Positions 1-10,509 of a stretch of 64,000 nucleotides of DNA are shown piece after piece; the first letter of the stretch is position 1, and each line of letters starts with the position of its first letter. The position numbers and the translations under genes were made by a program. The DNA comes from Spisula solida. Lineage: Eukaryota > Mollusca > Bivalvia > Venerida > Mactridae. A model generated the notes under the pieces. The model saw only the letters and a list, made by a program, of their open reading frames with translations, did not search any database and was not told the DNA's origin. The stretch is from contig OX365957.1 of NCBI GenBank assembly GCA_947247005.1, positions 12,310,817-12,374,816 of the forward strand, written 5' to 3'.

Positions 1-59
1 AATTTTAGTTATGTTAGGTGGGAAACACTGAAAAGCATTTCTGTTCTTAACCTGGCTGG

Positions 60-126
60 AGTAGGGATCGAACACACAACCTTCGGATCAGTAGTCAGTA
101 GCTCTAACCACTGGACCACTTGTCCA
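60..126 (-). repeat. tRNA-like SINE head
   Basis: Read on the minus strand this shows a pol III A-box-like TGGTTAGAGC followed about 30 nt later by a B-box-like GTTCGATCC, the spacing of a tRNA. The 5' and 3' ends do not pair as an acceptor stem, so it is more likely the head of a tRNA-derived SINE than a working tRNA gene. It lies in an intron of the truncated GLUT gene. Confidence 0.5.
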
Positions 127-570
127 CCATATGATTATTACCAGTATATATGACACCTACAGCGTACTTCATACATTCAGACAACAAACAATTAGAGTCA
201 TGGATTTTGAACATGGGAACTATATACTTAACAATTAAATAAAGTGTCCATCATGCATGTGTTAACATGTTAATATTTCTTGATGAAATAACCAAGTACA
301 AACACTTTGTACAGATTATTTATCTGCTTATACCCTGCGAGACATCCAGAGGCAACAACCTCTCATTACTGAACACAATAAATGGAATTACTGATTCTGT
401 TCAAACAGCATTATGCTTATTCAAACTATCTGATCATGGGTTGGTGAACTGATTGGAATTTACGAACATCAGTAAAAATTTCATAATTTGCAAGGAAAAT
501 CAAGTTTGATATCAAAAATGTCTTACACTGGTTAATTCAGCTGGGATCAAACTTTGGTATATTTCAAATT

Positions 571-852
571 ACCAAATTACCTCCCTTTGAATTAAAATAA
601 GAACTGTTTTAATTTTGGTCAACTGTTTTCATAAACTGATAAGTTCTGAGACAAAATGTGTTGGTTGTAGTCCACTGCATACCATACCATTTATTTGACC
701 AATACACAATTACCAAATTACCTCCCTTTGAATTAAAATAAAAACTGTTTGAATTTTGGTCAACTGTTTTCATAAACTGATAAGTTCTGAAATGAAATGT
801 GTTTGTTGTTGTCCACTGCATACAATACCACTTGCTCTACCAATACACAAGT
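571..852. repeat. Tandem duplication, 141-bp unit, two copies
   Basis: A segment starting ACCAAATTACCTCCCTTTGA at 571 recurs at 712 with about 90% identity and the same order of landmarks. No coding potential is evident. It lies in the GLUT intron upstream of the first visible exon. Confidence 0.75.
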
Positions 853-1342
853 CCTTTTGGTTAATACATAGTCAATTCAAGTTGCGTCAATATAGGATCT
901 GTCATGAGAAGTCTTTGGAGATCAAGATTTCTAAAACAAGTCTAGACAATACAAGTTATTAATGCCAGCCTTAAGTGAGCTGCTTAATTTGTTTACTAGA
1001 CAAGTTTAGGAAATAATGATCCCAAAGACAACGAGTGACAGATTTTTTATAACATTACAGGGGCTTATTCAGGTTGGAATTAATGCTACGCACATATAAG
1101 CCTTGAGGTGTACCTGTAGGGGATAAATGAATCTTCGAAGATATATATCGTATCGTAAAGTGCAAAAGAATATATTTAAATATTTTTTTGCGCTATATAA
1201 ATGACCTGTATTTGTATAAAGTTAAAGATTTGAATGAAACAACTGTAGTATTAGCCGTAACGACTGTATTATTATTACTATTATTGTTGTAGAATTGTTA
1301 CTGTATGATCTGATATTTGATGAAGTGTATGTGTGATTTCAG
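853..1342. other. Intron sequence with SINE/LINE-type tail
   Basis: No exon is seen here. At 1190-1205 there is GCGCTATATAAAT, which also ends the repeat at 16254-16462, and a TTA-rich simple tract follows near 1270-1285. This suggests the 3' end of an old retroposon. Confidence 0.4.
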
Positions 1343-1555
1343 GTGATATATTATTCTACAAGCATCTTTATGTCAGCTGATCTTACAGAACATGAAGCAC
1401 AAGTAGCCACTCTCATAGTTGGTGCAGTTAATGTTAGTATGACGTTTGTCTCAGCTCTCATGATGGATAGACTTGGACGTAGAACTCTACATTTGTTTGG
1501 TCTCAGTGGCTTGTTTATAGCTAGCTATGTTTTAGCTCTTGGACAGATCTACAAT
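1343..1555 (+). CDS. GLUT exon a (TM7 end to TM9 start)
   Basis: The acceptor TTTCAG ends at 1342 and the donor GTGAGT starts at 1556. The exon is 213 bp, phase 0 on both sides. It encodes VIYYSTSIF, an extracellular-loop stretch, TM8 and the [13 protein letters not shown] loop that matches the conserved GRR motif of GLUTs. Confidence 0.92.
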
Positions 1556-4500
1556 GTGAGTGTTTCAGTATGTTGTCTATGTATACCAGCATAGCAATTA
1601 TACATGTTTTGTGTCCCCTCTATTAGAGTGAGCATACTAATTCAAGTATATTAACATTAATATAACATTATATAGTTTGTAAGGATGGCAACAGATACCA
1701 AAATTAGTATCCAGATAATTGGACCGCTATCCGAACGGTTATCCGTATATCTATATCAACACATTAGCGAATCTAACGGGGGGCCCCGTGTGAAAGAAGA
1801 GAAAACAATAAAACAAACCCCCACAATAAACAATATGACACCAAAGTGATTCAATTGTTATTGCTAAAGTTGTTGAAAGATGTTGTCCCTTGTTCAAGTT
1901 ATTGAGATACAATGAACAATGTGACATAGACACCAAATTGATTCTATTGTTAAAGGTGTTAAAAGATGCCTCTCGTTTAAGGTAACGAGATACAAATTTT
2001 TCCAAATGATGTAAGTTTTTTATAACGAATATTCGGATACCAATTTGCTATCCGGATACTTGAAACATAATAGGAATATCCGGATATTCGTTGCCATCCC
2101 TAATAGTTAGTAAAGGATACTTTTCACAGGCCTGTGGGCTAAACCCATTTAATATGATGAGTGTACTTCAATGTACAATCAATTATAGATTAACCGCAAA
2201 TGCACTTGAAACTTACATAACGAGGATCAGATTTGTCTTTATCTTTCGAGATAACTGCTTATATCTTGAGATATTGCTCAAAACTTTAGTTTGGAATGAG
2301 ACTTTGTGATGTAACATGTTAGGCAGGTCATGTGAAGACCCTGCTTAGGAATGAAATCACGGCTGATGGGGCCTATTGTTATTAAAAATAAAAAAATTTG
2401 CTCTACCTGCCCTGCCTTCAAGGAAAAATCATGTGACGCAGGATTCGTACCTGTAGCGTGCCAGGTACGAAACATGCATCACGTTATTTTACAGTTCAGA
2501 CAATGGTTGTAATCTTTTGTGTACACATAAACGACTACAGCACCCTAACTGGACTGTATCTCAAGTTTATAGTGGGATGTTTGAATGTTACTGCTCTTAT
2601 AAATGTGACTGTTTTGAGAATACTATAACTCACTGTATTAATTTACAGGAATATGCTGATGGTACTCATACATGGGTTGGATATATATGTGTGATAGCCG
2701 TTGTTGTCTACATTATTGCTTTTGCGTCAGGTCCAGGTAAGCTCATTGAAACCCGTGTATTATTATAGATTTTACCAGGGGTGTCAATATTCCTGATTAA
2801 TCCGGCATTCCGGATTTATCTATCAGGAAACAGCTATTACTTCTCACCAAAATAAAAGTAATTTGGTGAAAGTTATGGTAAATTTAATCTGCTCTGATAG
2901 ATTTCATTCAATAAAAACTGAGTTATATATGGAAACAATGGAGATTGAATGTCTCATGTTTGGAAAAATGGTTGGCAGCATATGATTTTCAGGATTTTGA
3001 ATTTGGCTCTGTTGATACCCCTGTTTTACGTCAGGTCCAGATAAGCTCATTGAAACCTATGTATTATCACCATAGATTTTACGTCAGGTCCAGGTAAGCT
3101 CATTGAAACCTATGTATTATCACCATAGATTTTGCGTCAGGACCAGGTAAGCTCATTGAAACCTGTATATTATCACCATAGATTTTGCGTCAGGTCCAGG
3201 TAAGCTCATTGAAACCTGTATATTATCACCATAGATTTTACGTCAGGTCTAGGCAAGCTCATTGAAACCTGTATATTATCACCATAGATTTTACGTCAGG
3301 TCTAGGCAAGCTCATTGAAACCCATGTATTATTACCTAGATTTGAGCTTGTTGGAGTGTATTATAGGGGATTATTGGTCGGGAAAATGCCCATTAACAAT
3401 TACATGCGAAAACATGTGATTGTTTTTGTAGTTTTGCATTGGCTATGGCCTAATTTTTTTTTGACAGACCGGATACAGAATAATGATTAGGTAGACTGAA
3501 TTTCATGTCCCACTTCCGGTAGAGGCAAGTTGTTGCTCAAAATATAAATACAGTTCCACTCTTTAAATAACGTTTTGGCATATAAGCCTAATTCAAATCA
3601 TGCAAATTATTGTAAAATGCATAACAATTATCTTATATAATCCAACGTAAAAAAACAAAATGGGGACGTCAGAAATGACGTCACATCATTTAACGCGACG
3701 TCATCGCTCGTTATCACGAAGTCGTCACACGGCATAGCGCGCAAACTTGTGAATATGTTGAATTGAAATATAAATAGCAAATGAAAGACGAGTGTAAAAC
3801 TATAATAAATATCTATCAGGCATATCTATGCAACCCGTCTCCTAGATCTGAAAACACTCTTTTCTAAGTATTTGTTCCCCTGGTCTCCTATGTGTTGCTG
3901 CCTGGCAGCCAGAGGCTAGATCTATATTCTCTGCCTGATTATCCAAAAAACCTGATGGGAAATCCCTGTTGGATGCAGTGTATTTGTTAGAGTGTATTGT
4001 AGCATATTTATGTTTGATATTCTAGGAGCTATACCATGGTTCTTCACTGCTGAATTGTTTGCTCAGGGACCGCGTCCAGCTGCTGTTAGTGTTGGTGTGC
4101 TTGTAAACTGGTCGGCAAATTTTGTTGTAGGATTGGCATACCCATTTCTACAGGTAACAAACAACAAATTGAACTTTCAATAATACATGTCAGGCCCTTC
4201 TCCAGAAATATATTAAGGCGCTGGGGCATTGCTAGGATTTGAGCTTACTCAGATCCATGAAAATGACTAAAAATTTAAAAGTGATAACTGCATGCTTATC
4301 CTTAATTCAAAGGATAATTTAAGAATTGTTTAATACAATACAAGCCATAATCACTCAATTAACACAGTACAGACCAAAATAGTAACACCCATACTGATTT
4401 AAAGACACCATTCCAGGATTTAAGCGCTGGGGTACCACAGCGCCTTCTGACCCTGGGGAAGGGCCTGCATGTATATATTTTTGTATTACATGTTGATGGT

Positions 4501-5416
4501 AAACACTATAAAATAACACTGGGAAAGAGGATGAATATATTGATCAATCAAATAGCAATTTAATTACGTATTGCTTGCAAGTTTCCTAACACTATAAACT
4601 TAACCGATGTAAAATGCAACAGTGGGTTTTTGATACATTTAAGCAAGTTACAGTAAAGTGCCTCCTCAATTTTATTGAAATTTTCACTAATGAATTCAAT
4701 ACATGATTATAATTATGAAACAATGATCATCTCAACAAAATCGAAATCAAGTTCGAAATTGTGTCATCAGGGTTCAAAAACTAGGTCACTAGGTCAAGTC
4801 ATAGAAAAACCTTGCATAGTCACTAGAGGTCACAATTTTGACCTAATCTTTATGAAACTCGGTCACAATGATCATCTGAACAAAATCTAGGTCAAGTTCA
4901 TGTTGGGTCTTCCGGGGTAAAAAACTAGGTCACAAGGTCAAATCATAGAAAAATTTGGCTTATACTTTAATACCGGTTTATGTGATGTAAGTTACAAGGT
5001 CGCTTGTTAAGATAATATGAAAATCTTGTACATGTAATAGATGCTGCATTTACTTGATTACCATTAAGGGGCCTGCATGAACTACTACGACAGGTGAGCG
5101 ACCTAGGGCCCTTTGGGCCTCTTGTCACAACTTCTGGTTGAGATTAAACTTGTCTGCTCAACCAGTCTCAGCTGTAAAGTCAGTCAATTTGAATTATGAC
5201 ATTTTACTTTTCTATTTATTTTTATTTTCATATTTATTTCAGGAGAACATCAATGCGTTTTCTTTTATTCCATTTATTGTATTCCTGGGTATATTCTGGG
5301 TGTTCACATTGTATAAAGTTCCTGAAACAAAAGGCAAAACTATAGACGAGATTACTAAACTGTTCAAAGACCAAAATACTCAACAATACCAACGTGTTCC
5401 TACGGAGGATGAATAG
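1343..5416 (+). CDS. Facilitated glucose/sugar transporter (SLC2A/GLUT family), 3' four exons, 5' partial
   Basis: The C-terminal 200 residues of a major-facilitator sugar transporter are encoded by join(1343..1555, 2649..2736, 4026..4153, 5243..5416). All junctions are AG/GT and the phases agree. Visible family landmarks in order are the end of TM7 (VIYYSTSIF), the RLGRR loop between TM8 and TM9, TM9, the TM10 motif GPGAIPWF split across an exon junction, the GPRPAA loop, TM11, TM12 and the terminal VPETKGKT signature. These are hallmarks of GLUT proteins, which move hexoses across the plasma membrane down their gradient. The order and the HLFGL-like segment after GRR point to class I-like GLUTs. 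Substrate cannot be told from this part. The N-terminal six helices and the start lie off the left edge. Confidence 0.93.
1680..2102. mobile_element. hAT-like MITE, 423 bp, 8-bp TSD
   Basis: The ends are TAAGGATGGCAAC and GTTGCCATCCCTA, an imperfect terminal inverted repeat, with further inverted ATCCGGATA-type segments inside. It is flanked by ATAGTTTG (1672-1679) and ATAGTTAG (2103-2110), an 8-bp target duplication with one mismatch. That length fits the hAT superfamily. It is non-coding and sits in a GLUT intron. Confidence 0.8.
2649..2736 (+). CDS. GLUT exon b (TM9-TM10)
   Basis: The acceptor TTTACAG ends at 2648 and the donor GTAAGC starts at 2737. The exon is 88 bp and ends in phase 1 inside the Gly codon of GPG|A. 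It encodes TM9 to the start of TM10. Its last 16 bases and the donor are the template of the downstream array at 3024-3345. Confidence 0.92.
2719..3345 (+). repeat. 53-bp tandem array of exon end plus 5' splice site
   Basis: Besides the real exon end at 2736, six further copies occur of a unit made of the last ~16 exon bases, the donor and ~37 intron bases. Donor-equivalent positions are 3041 (AT), 3094, 3147, 3200 (all GT), 3253 and 3306 (both GC), an exact 53-bp period. A MITE at 2776-3023 separates the true copy from the rest. The unit also carries AG dinucleotides but no evident polypyrimidine acceptor. Confidence 0.92.
2776..3023. mobile_element. MITE with CAGGGG...CCCCTG ends inside the splice-site array
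   Basis: The termini CAGGGGTGTCAA and TTGATACCCCTG are inverted repeats. It is flanked on both sides by TTTTAC (2770-2775 and 3024-3029). It interrupts the first interval of the 53-bp array, so the array is older than this insertion. The 9457-9723 element looks related. Confidence 0.75.
3346..4025. other. GLUT intron, no gene
   Basis: No exon is seen here. The stretch contains a CpG-containing patch at 3664-3745 with a perfect TGACGTCA palindrome at 3676-3683 and several ACGTCA half sites. This may be part of an old element, since a similar patch occurs at 51530-51600. Confidence 0.4.
4026..4153 (+). CDS. GLUT exon c (TM10-TM11)
   Basis: The acceptor TATTCTAG ends at 4025 and the donor GTAACA starts at 4154. 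The exon is 128 bp, entering in phase 1 and leaving in phase 0. It encodes the conserved [19 protein letters not shown] segment and TM11. PW in TM10 and the RPAA loop are typical of the family. Confidence 0.93.
4191..4467. mobile_element. hAT-like MITE, CAGGCC family copy 1
   Basis: The ends are CAGGCCCTTCTCC and GGAAGGGCCTG, flanked by the 5-bp direct repeat CATGT (4186-4190 and 4468-4472). A second copy is at 27562-27872 with similar sequence throughout. Non-coding. Confidence 0.82.
4650..5130. repeat. Dispersed AGGTCA-rich repeat, copy 1
   Basis: Repeated phrases such as AAAATCTAGGTCAAGTTC and AAAAACTAGGTCACTAGGTC run through this stretch, which ends GACAGGTGAGCGACCTAGGG. The same sequence and end occur at 47289-47985, and a shorter piece at 31155-31290. 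It is intronic and non-coding. Confidence 0.75.
5243..5416 (+). CDS. GLUT last exon (TM12 and C-tail)
   Basis: The acceptor ATTTCAG ends at 5242 and the stop TAG is at 5414-5416. The exon encodes 57 residues: TM12, then [12 protein letters not shown], the sugar-transporter C-terminal signature, and a short hydrophilic cytoplasmic tail ending in acidic residues. Confidence 0.94.
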   Translation, partial: ENINAFSFIPFIVFLGIFWVFTLYKVPETKGKTIDEITKLFKDQNTQQYQRVPTEDE

Positions 5417-5833
5417 TTCTAGTTAGCAATTAATGAAGTGACTAACAGTACAAATATACATGGTTGTGCAATGTTGGAGGTTGTATGATAGACGAGGTTG
5501 TATGATAGTGTATGATAGATATTAACCAATGTCAGTCTAGACAAAAGTCCAGAAAACATTTAATGGTGTTTGACCTGTGATATTTGTACAACTCTTATCT
5601 GAATGAAACATAAACTCAAGTTTAAGTTCAGAAATGCATTGTTGTTCTACTATGGCATTGTTATTTCAGTGATGTGTAACAATTTCTTATAAATACTTTA
5701 TTTTGTCTTGTTTATTTATTCCTTTATTTCTTTTGAATTCATGACTGTCACAATGAAAGTGACTCATATGCTTATGGTAATAGCCATGTTTTACATGTGT
5801 GTAAATATAATGTATAATATTATGTATTTATTT

Positions 5834-5839
5834 AATAAA
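5834..5839 (+). terminator. Poly(A) signal AATAAA of the GLUT gene
   Basis: The canonical hexamer lies 418 bp after the stop in an AT-rich 3' UTR. It is the first clear AATAAA downstream of the coding end. Cleavage about 15-25 nt further on is expected but not visible. Confidence 0.6.
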
Positions 5840-6059
5840 AATCTAAGAGATTGACAAAAATACAGTTATCGCTATATGCTATCAAGTGTTCATGTGTATT
5901 TTGAAGCACTTAATTATTACCCAATACATCATATTGATTGTTCTGCTTATGTTAAATATTCAAATATTCAGTGTGTCAGCTAAATGTTGTTGTCCCTGAT
6001 TGATTGATCTTTTACTGAAATTTAACACAACATACAGAACAATCAATAAATTGTGTGAG

Positions 6060-6156
6060 GGGTTATCCAAAATTACATGGACGTTTGCTCTTGTATACCA
6101 AACTGACCTAAAATAAAACTTTTTGGAGCAAAAGTCCACGTAATTTTGGATAACCC
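6060..6156. mobile_element. 97-bp foldback MITE
   Basis: Arms of 23 bp beginning GGGTTATCCAAAATTAC and ending GTAATTTTGGATAACCC match with one mismatch around a ~50-bp centre. The whole could fold into a hairpin. No target duplication could be set with confidence. Confidence 0.65.
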
Positions 6157-6585
6157 ATTGTATTTGTTATTTTTGACAAACTAATCTGCCTGAATTTTTT
6201 TTGTCAAACATTATTTTACACACATTGCACATCTAATCAGTAGAATCCCTGAACATTATTGCTCAAATTCAATTAATATAGATATATATCACATTCCTAA
6301 TGCAAGACCTATATTTTTCATTATTTCTCAACTATTTTTTTATGGGATTTGGTTAAAATTTAGCATATCAATTGATACATATGATATTAAACTTATCAAA
6401 TTGAGTGATTGTAAGATGAAAATAGGTTCAAACAATGAATATCACTGTTAATTGAAAAGTCGCAAAAAGACACCATGCAAATTTTACTGCACAGTTTATA
6501 ACAATCAAATAATCACAGAACAACTTTCTACTCCTTGTTATTTAGTATCTTGTATGTGCTTCCATGTATTTTATGATATGTTTAT

Positions 6586-7043
6586 TAGGGCTGCGTATCA
6601 GTTAAAATGATCCATACGATATTTGTATCGATACAAAATGATCGATATTCGATATATCATTTCATGTTTTGATAATAAACGATCTAAAAACTGTAAATAG
6701 GCACTTGCAGACTTACTACATGTATTTAACTTGCGGAACATGATCACGTCAGGCTTGAGATATGTGATAAACAACCTATTTACGCATGTTTAAATTGCAT
6801 GACTAGTTTGCAAAGCAGATTCTTGTTTGAAAATTTGATTCACTCGGACATAAGCTGCATCGACGACCTAGCCATTTTGAGACGAAACAAATAGACTACT
6901 GAAAACTTTACTGAAAGTGGGAATTTTGTTGTGTATTTTTGTTGATCGATGTTGTGACCGATACGGACACATTCGATACGATGTATCTATCGAACGCAAA
7001 ATACCGGTATTCGATTTATATCGGAAACCAGTACGCAGCCCTA
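6586..7043. mobile_element. hAT MITE, GGGCTGCG family copy 1, 8-bp TSD
   Basis: The termini TAGGGCTGCGTA and TACGCAGCCCTA are inverted repeats. The perfect 8-bp duplication ATGTTTAT lies at 6578-6585 and 7044-7051. Subterminal ATCGATA-type inverted tracts continue inward. A copy in the other orientation is at 38766-39218. Confidence 0.9.
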
Positions 7044-7051
7044 ATGTTTAT

Positions 7052-8175
7052 ACCTCTGCCTGATCTGGAACACTTAGGCTGAAGTTAATATCATTTTTCC
7101 CCTTCCGACCCAAGCAGATTTAGAATGGGTTGGTTGATTTTAGGTTAAATAATTTTTATGCCCCAGTATCGATAGAATGGGAGGCATATAGTGATTCACC
7201 TGTCCGTCCGTTCGTCCGTCTGTCCGTCCGTCCTGGTTAACCCAAATTGACCGTTTCTTCTAGCATTAATATGGCTTGCTACAAAGCTTTTATACTTGCA
7301 TGGATGTTGTTTATGAACACTCTCCACACACCTGTATCACCTAACCCCATTTTGACCTTCACCTTGACCTAATTTTGGACTTATTTATAGACAAGGCTTC
7401 CACAGGGGGCATAAGCGTTTATTGAACGCAGTCTTGTTTTTAGAATTGTTTCAGAATGATAGTTATTGGTCAAGACATACAAATAAGGAATTGTTTCAGA
7501 AAGATAGTTATTGGTCAAGACATACAAATAAGGAAGTTTAGTAATAACTAAGGGGAAAACCAAGTCTTACATTTAAAATTAATATGTACCAAATTTACTA
7601 GTAAGAAACAAGCTTTTATACAAAAAATATTTTCATCCCCAGTATTTCTTAAAAAAATATTATTATATCAATTTGGGCAATAAAATATTTGGGTAGGGCC
7701 TTTTTTTGGTAGGTAGGGGAAGGGGAAACAAACAATATTTTATTTTAGGCCTTAATTCCTTATCAATACCTATAGGGAAGGTTCCCCCATTTCTGAAAAA
7801 GGGCCTGTTCCTGTAGTTTTTCACCTCATTTGTTGCCTACACAGCTAGTCCCTACAAATTCCAAATACTATTGAATATTGAAGATTTTGATGGAAGTGGC
7901 AACTGTTGTAAGCAGTAATGATTTTGTTACATATGAGCCGGAGCTCCGCCCTGCAATATTATTACATGGTGTCATTTTTATGACTTTGATTTTACAGTGA
8001 TGCTCATTATTTGGTTTATTTTCACTTTCAATAAACCGATTTGCAAACAAGTTCTAAGAGGCATTCATAGAATATTATTGCACACACACTCCAAATTATA
8101 ACTACATGTATATCAATTGATAACTAGTCGAGAAATTTTGAAAAATATTGGTATGTGTGTTAGGAGTGTTAAGTA
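7052..8175. other. Intergenic repeats with a 45-bp tandem duplication
   Basis: This stretch contains a CCGT-rich dispersed repeat (7165-7400) and a 45-bp unit repeated twice at 7443-7532 (AATTGTTTCAGAATGATAGT start). No gene was recognised. Confidence 0.5.
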
Positions 8176-8775
8176 TACGAGGGGCATTGTTTTAAGTTCC
8201 TACAATTTGAGATTTTTGCTAAAACTCAATAATATTTTGCAGAGAGTCAAAGACACTTATTCCAACTATCTTCTTAAATTTAGTACGATTTCATAGGAAG
8301 GTGCCATTCTTATTGTATCCGTGGTAATGTCAGGAAGAGCTACCCGGCACAAATTTGACGTTACGTCCAAGAAATCCTAACCTGCACGTCCAAGAAATCC
8401 TAACCTGTTAAGAACTGGAGTAAGGATATATAAATTATATAAACGCTTCCAGACTGCCTGTGGTAGTGCGGCAAATGACCACAGGAAGGAACGACGAGAC
8501 GTGTTGAACGTTTCCACTTGGTTTTTGTGGTCTTTCGAATGCATTGCATAGCGAGCACGGAAGTGTATACCTTGAAGTGATGCATATTTTGAGCACAGAA
8601 AACATCGTCATTATTGTGGCAGGAGAATTTTGTGTGTGATTTAACCGACTAACTGAGATTTATTTAGAACATCTTAATAACGTACGGTCAGTGAAAACGT
8701 TGCACCGGGTAGCCATTTCTGACATTACTATGGCAGCAGTGCCATTTTGTATGATACACCCTCATTCGTTTGATT
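8176..8775. mobile_element. Mariner-like non-autonomous element
   Basis: The left end TACGAGGGGCATTG resembles mariner termini, and the right end near 8770 reads as the inverted form TACACCCTCATTCG. Inside, inverted segments containing GGTAATGTCAG and GCTACCCGG face each other. No transposase reading frame remains. Confidence 0.45.
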
Positions 8776-9052
8776 CATATTACAATAATATGTAATGAAT
8801 TGTTCTCTTTAGATGCCAAAAATTAATATCAAGTAATTTTAACGCACGATAAACATTATAGAGCACTTTTCCTAGAACTTAAAAATTCAATAAATTAAGG
8901 GCACCACAATATCATAAAACAACATTTACACTAAATAAACAATGTTCAAACAAAAAGGGCAAAACTTTGCATTTAATTTTAATAAAACTTTTAATCATAA
9001 ATTAGTTAGGGAGCCCGATTTCAAAAGGGCCTTAAAATGAAAAAGTATGTTG

Positions 9053-9182
9053 GTATTTTCGATTTATATAGACATTCAGGCTTTAGAAAAAGATTTTTTT
9101 AACAGGGGCAAAATTTGCACCACTTTCAGATCTGGCATCCATCTTTTTCCAAAGCCTGAATGTCTATATTATTCGAAAATAC
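9053..9182. repeat. Hairpin with 42-bp arms
   Basis: The left arm 9053-9094 and right arm 9141-9182 are reverse complements at about 39 of 42 positions, with a 46-nt loop. The arms contain GACATTCAGGCTTT and AAAGCCTGAATGTC. No flanking duplication was identified. Confidence 0.8.
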
Positions 9183-9456
9183 AAACAGACTTTCGACCAG
9201 ATGGGGTAAATGAAAATTAAAATTCTGGTCACCAGCTCCTAGATTAAATGTACTTATATATGCATCTATACAATGACATCCTTGATGGAAGTTCACACCT
9301 TTTATCAACAATAAATAATTACGAGAGGTGCCCCACTTGTATTTGAACAGAACTTTTAACATCTGACATTTACAAATACTGTAGTGCACAGACAATCCAA
9401 AGTCACACAGAAACTATGGCAGCGCCTAGCCATCCACTTAAGAGTGAGACACAGAA

Positions 9457-9723
9457 CAGGGGTTCTACAATTCCGGAATAATCCGGAAATCCGGATTTGT
9501 TGCATGAGGATGAATTATCTTTTCTGTACAAAATAATAGTTATTTCAAGAAAAAATTCAATGAATTGACTAAGTTATGGTCATTTGAAGTTCCATATTCT
9601 TAATTTTAACAATAAAACAATGTTTGAAACCGAGTTAAGGTGTAGGAGTGTGTGCAAATTGCAACCAAAACAGACTTGTGACTCGTTTTCAGGATTGGGC
9701 ATTATGCCTCAGTAGAACCCCTG
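9457..9723. mobile_element. hAT-like MITE with CAGGGGTTCTAC ends
   Basis: The terminal inverted repeat is CAGGGGTTCTAC / GTAGAACCCCTG. Flanks ACAGAA and ATAGAA differ by one base. The interior TCCGGAATAATCCGG is shared in style with the 2776-3023 element. Confidence 0.7.
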
Positions 9724-10029
9724 ATAGAACGAACCATCCACATTCCCAAAAATTGGATACTTCAAGCAAGCCTATTATACTTACTCCGCAATGAATGACA
9801 CACTGTGGACCTCGAACTCTGTGCATAATTAGCCATAAAGGGAGGTAATTTTAAATGATAACTACACTGTGTCTTGATATCAATATCTTTCGTGTGATAA
9901 GGATCCCATTTACATGAAGAATATTCTAAGGTTGATCTAACCTTGGTGTAATAGGATGTATCAGCACTGCATTAGTACTTGCCTGTTATAGATGAGTGTA
10001 ATTACGTTTTAGGGCATCTACTGGCTTAA

Positions 10030-10345
10030 TTAGTCCCCTACGGGTTTTTGACCGGAGGGGACTATAGGTTTGCCCTCCGTCTGTCTGTCAAAAAATCTGG
10101 TTCCTCATTCCTGACATAACTCAAACAGTTTACATGTGGTTGCTATGGCGACAGAAAGAGTGAAAATATGCCAAAATCTGGATCCTGTCATAACTCAAAC
10201 AGTTTCCATGCTAGGTTTATGAAACTTGGTCTACTATGTAAAAACATTTTGATTTTGACAAAAATTGTGGTTGCTATGGCAACATAAACATCAAAAATGG
10301 CTCCAAACAGGTAGGGGACTTCGGTATTGATTGCAATTCTTAATG
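10030..10345. mobile_element. Dispersed AGTCCCCTAC repeat, copy 1
   Basis: The ends TAGTCCCCTACG and GTAGGGGACTT are inverted. The interior phrases CTGGATCCTG, TATGAAACTTGGT and GTGGTTGCTATGGC recur in the same order at 49266-49712 and partly at 54000-54250. Non-coding. Confidence 0.65.
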
Positions 10346-10509
10346 TCTGAGAAAGACAAGAAGTAATTTCTACACCGACGTATGCTATGTCGATTGGTTA
10401 ATCACAAACAGAAATTGATTCTACAATGTATAGGTTGCTTTTATTGATTTCCTAGCTCTTTTACATACATAATAATACACTTGCTTATGTTAAAAGACTT
10501 CATCCACTT

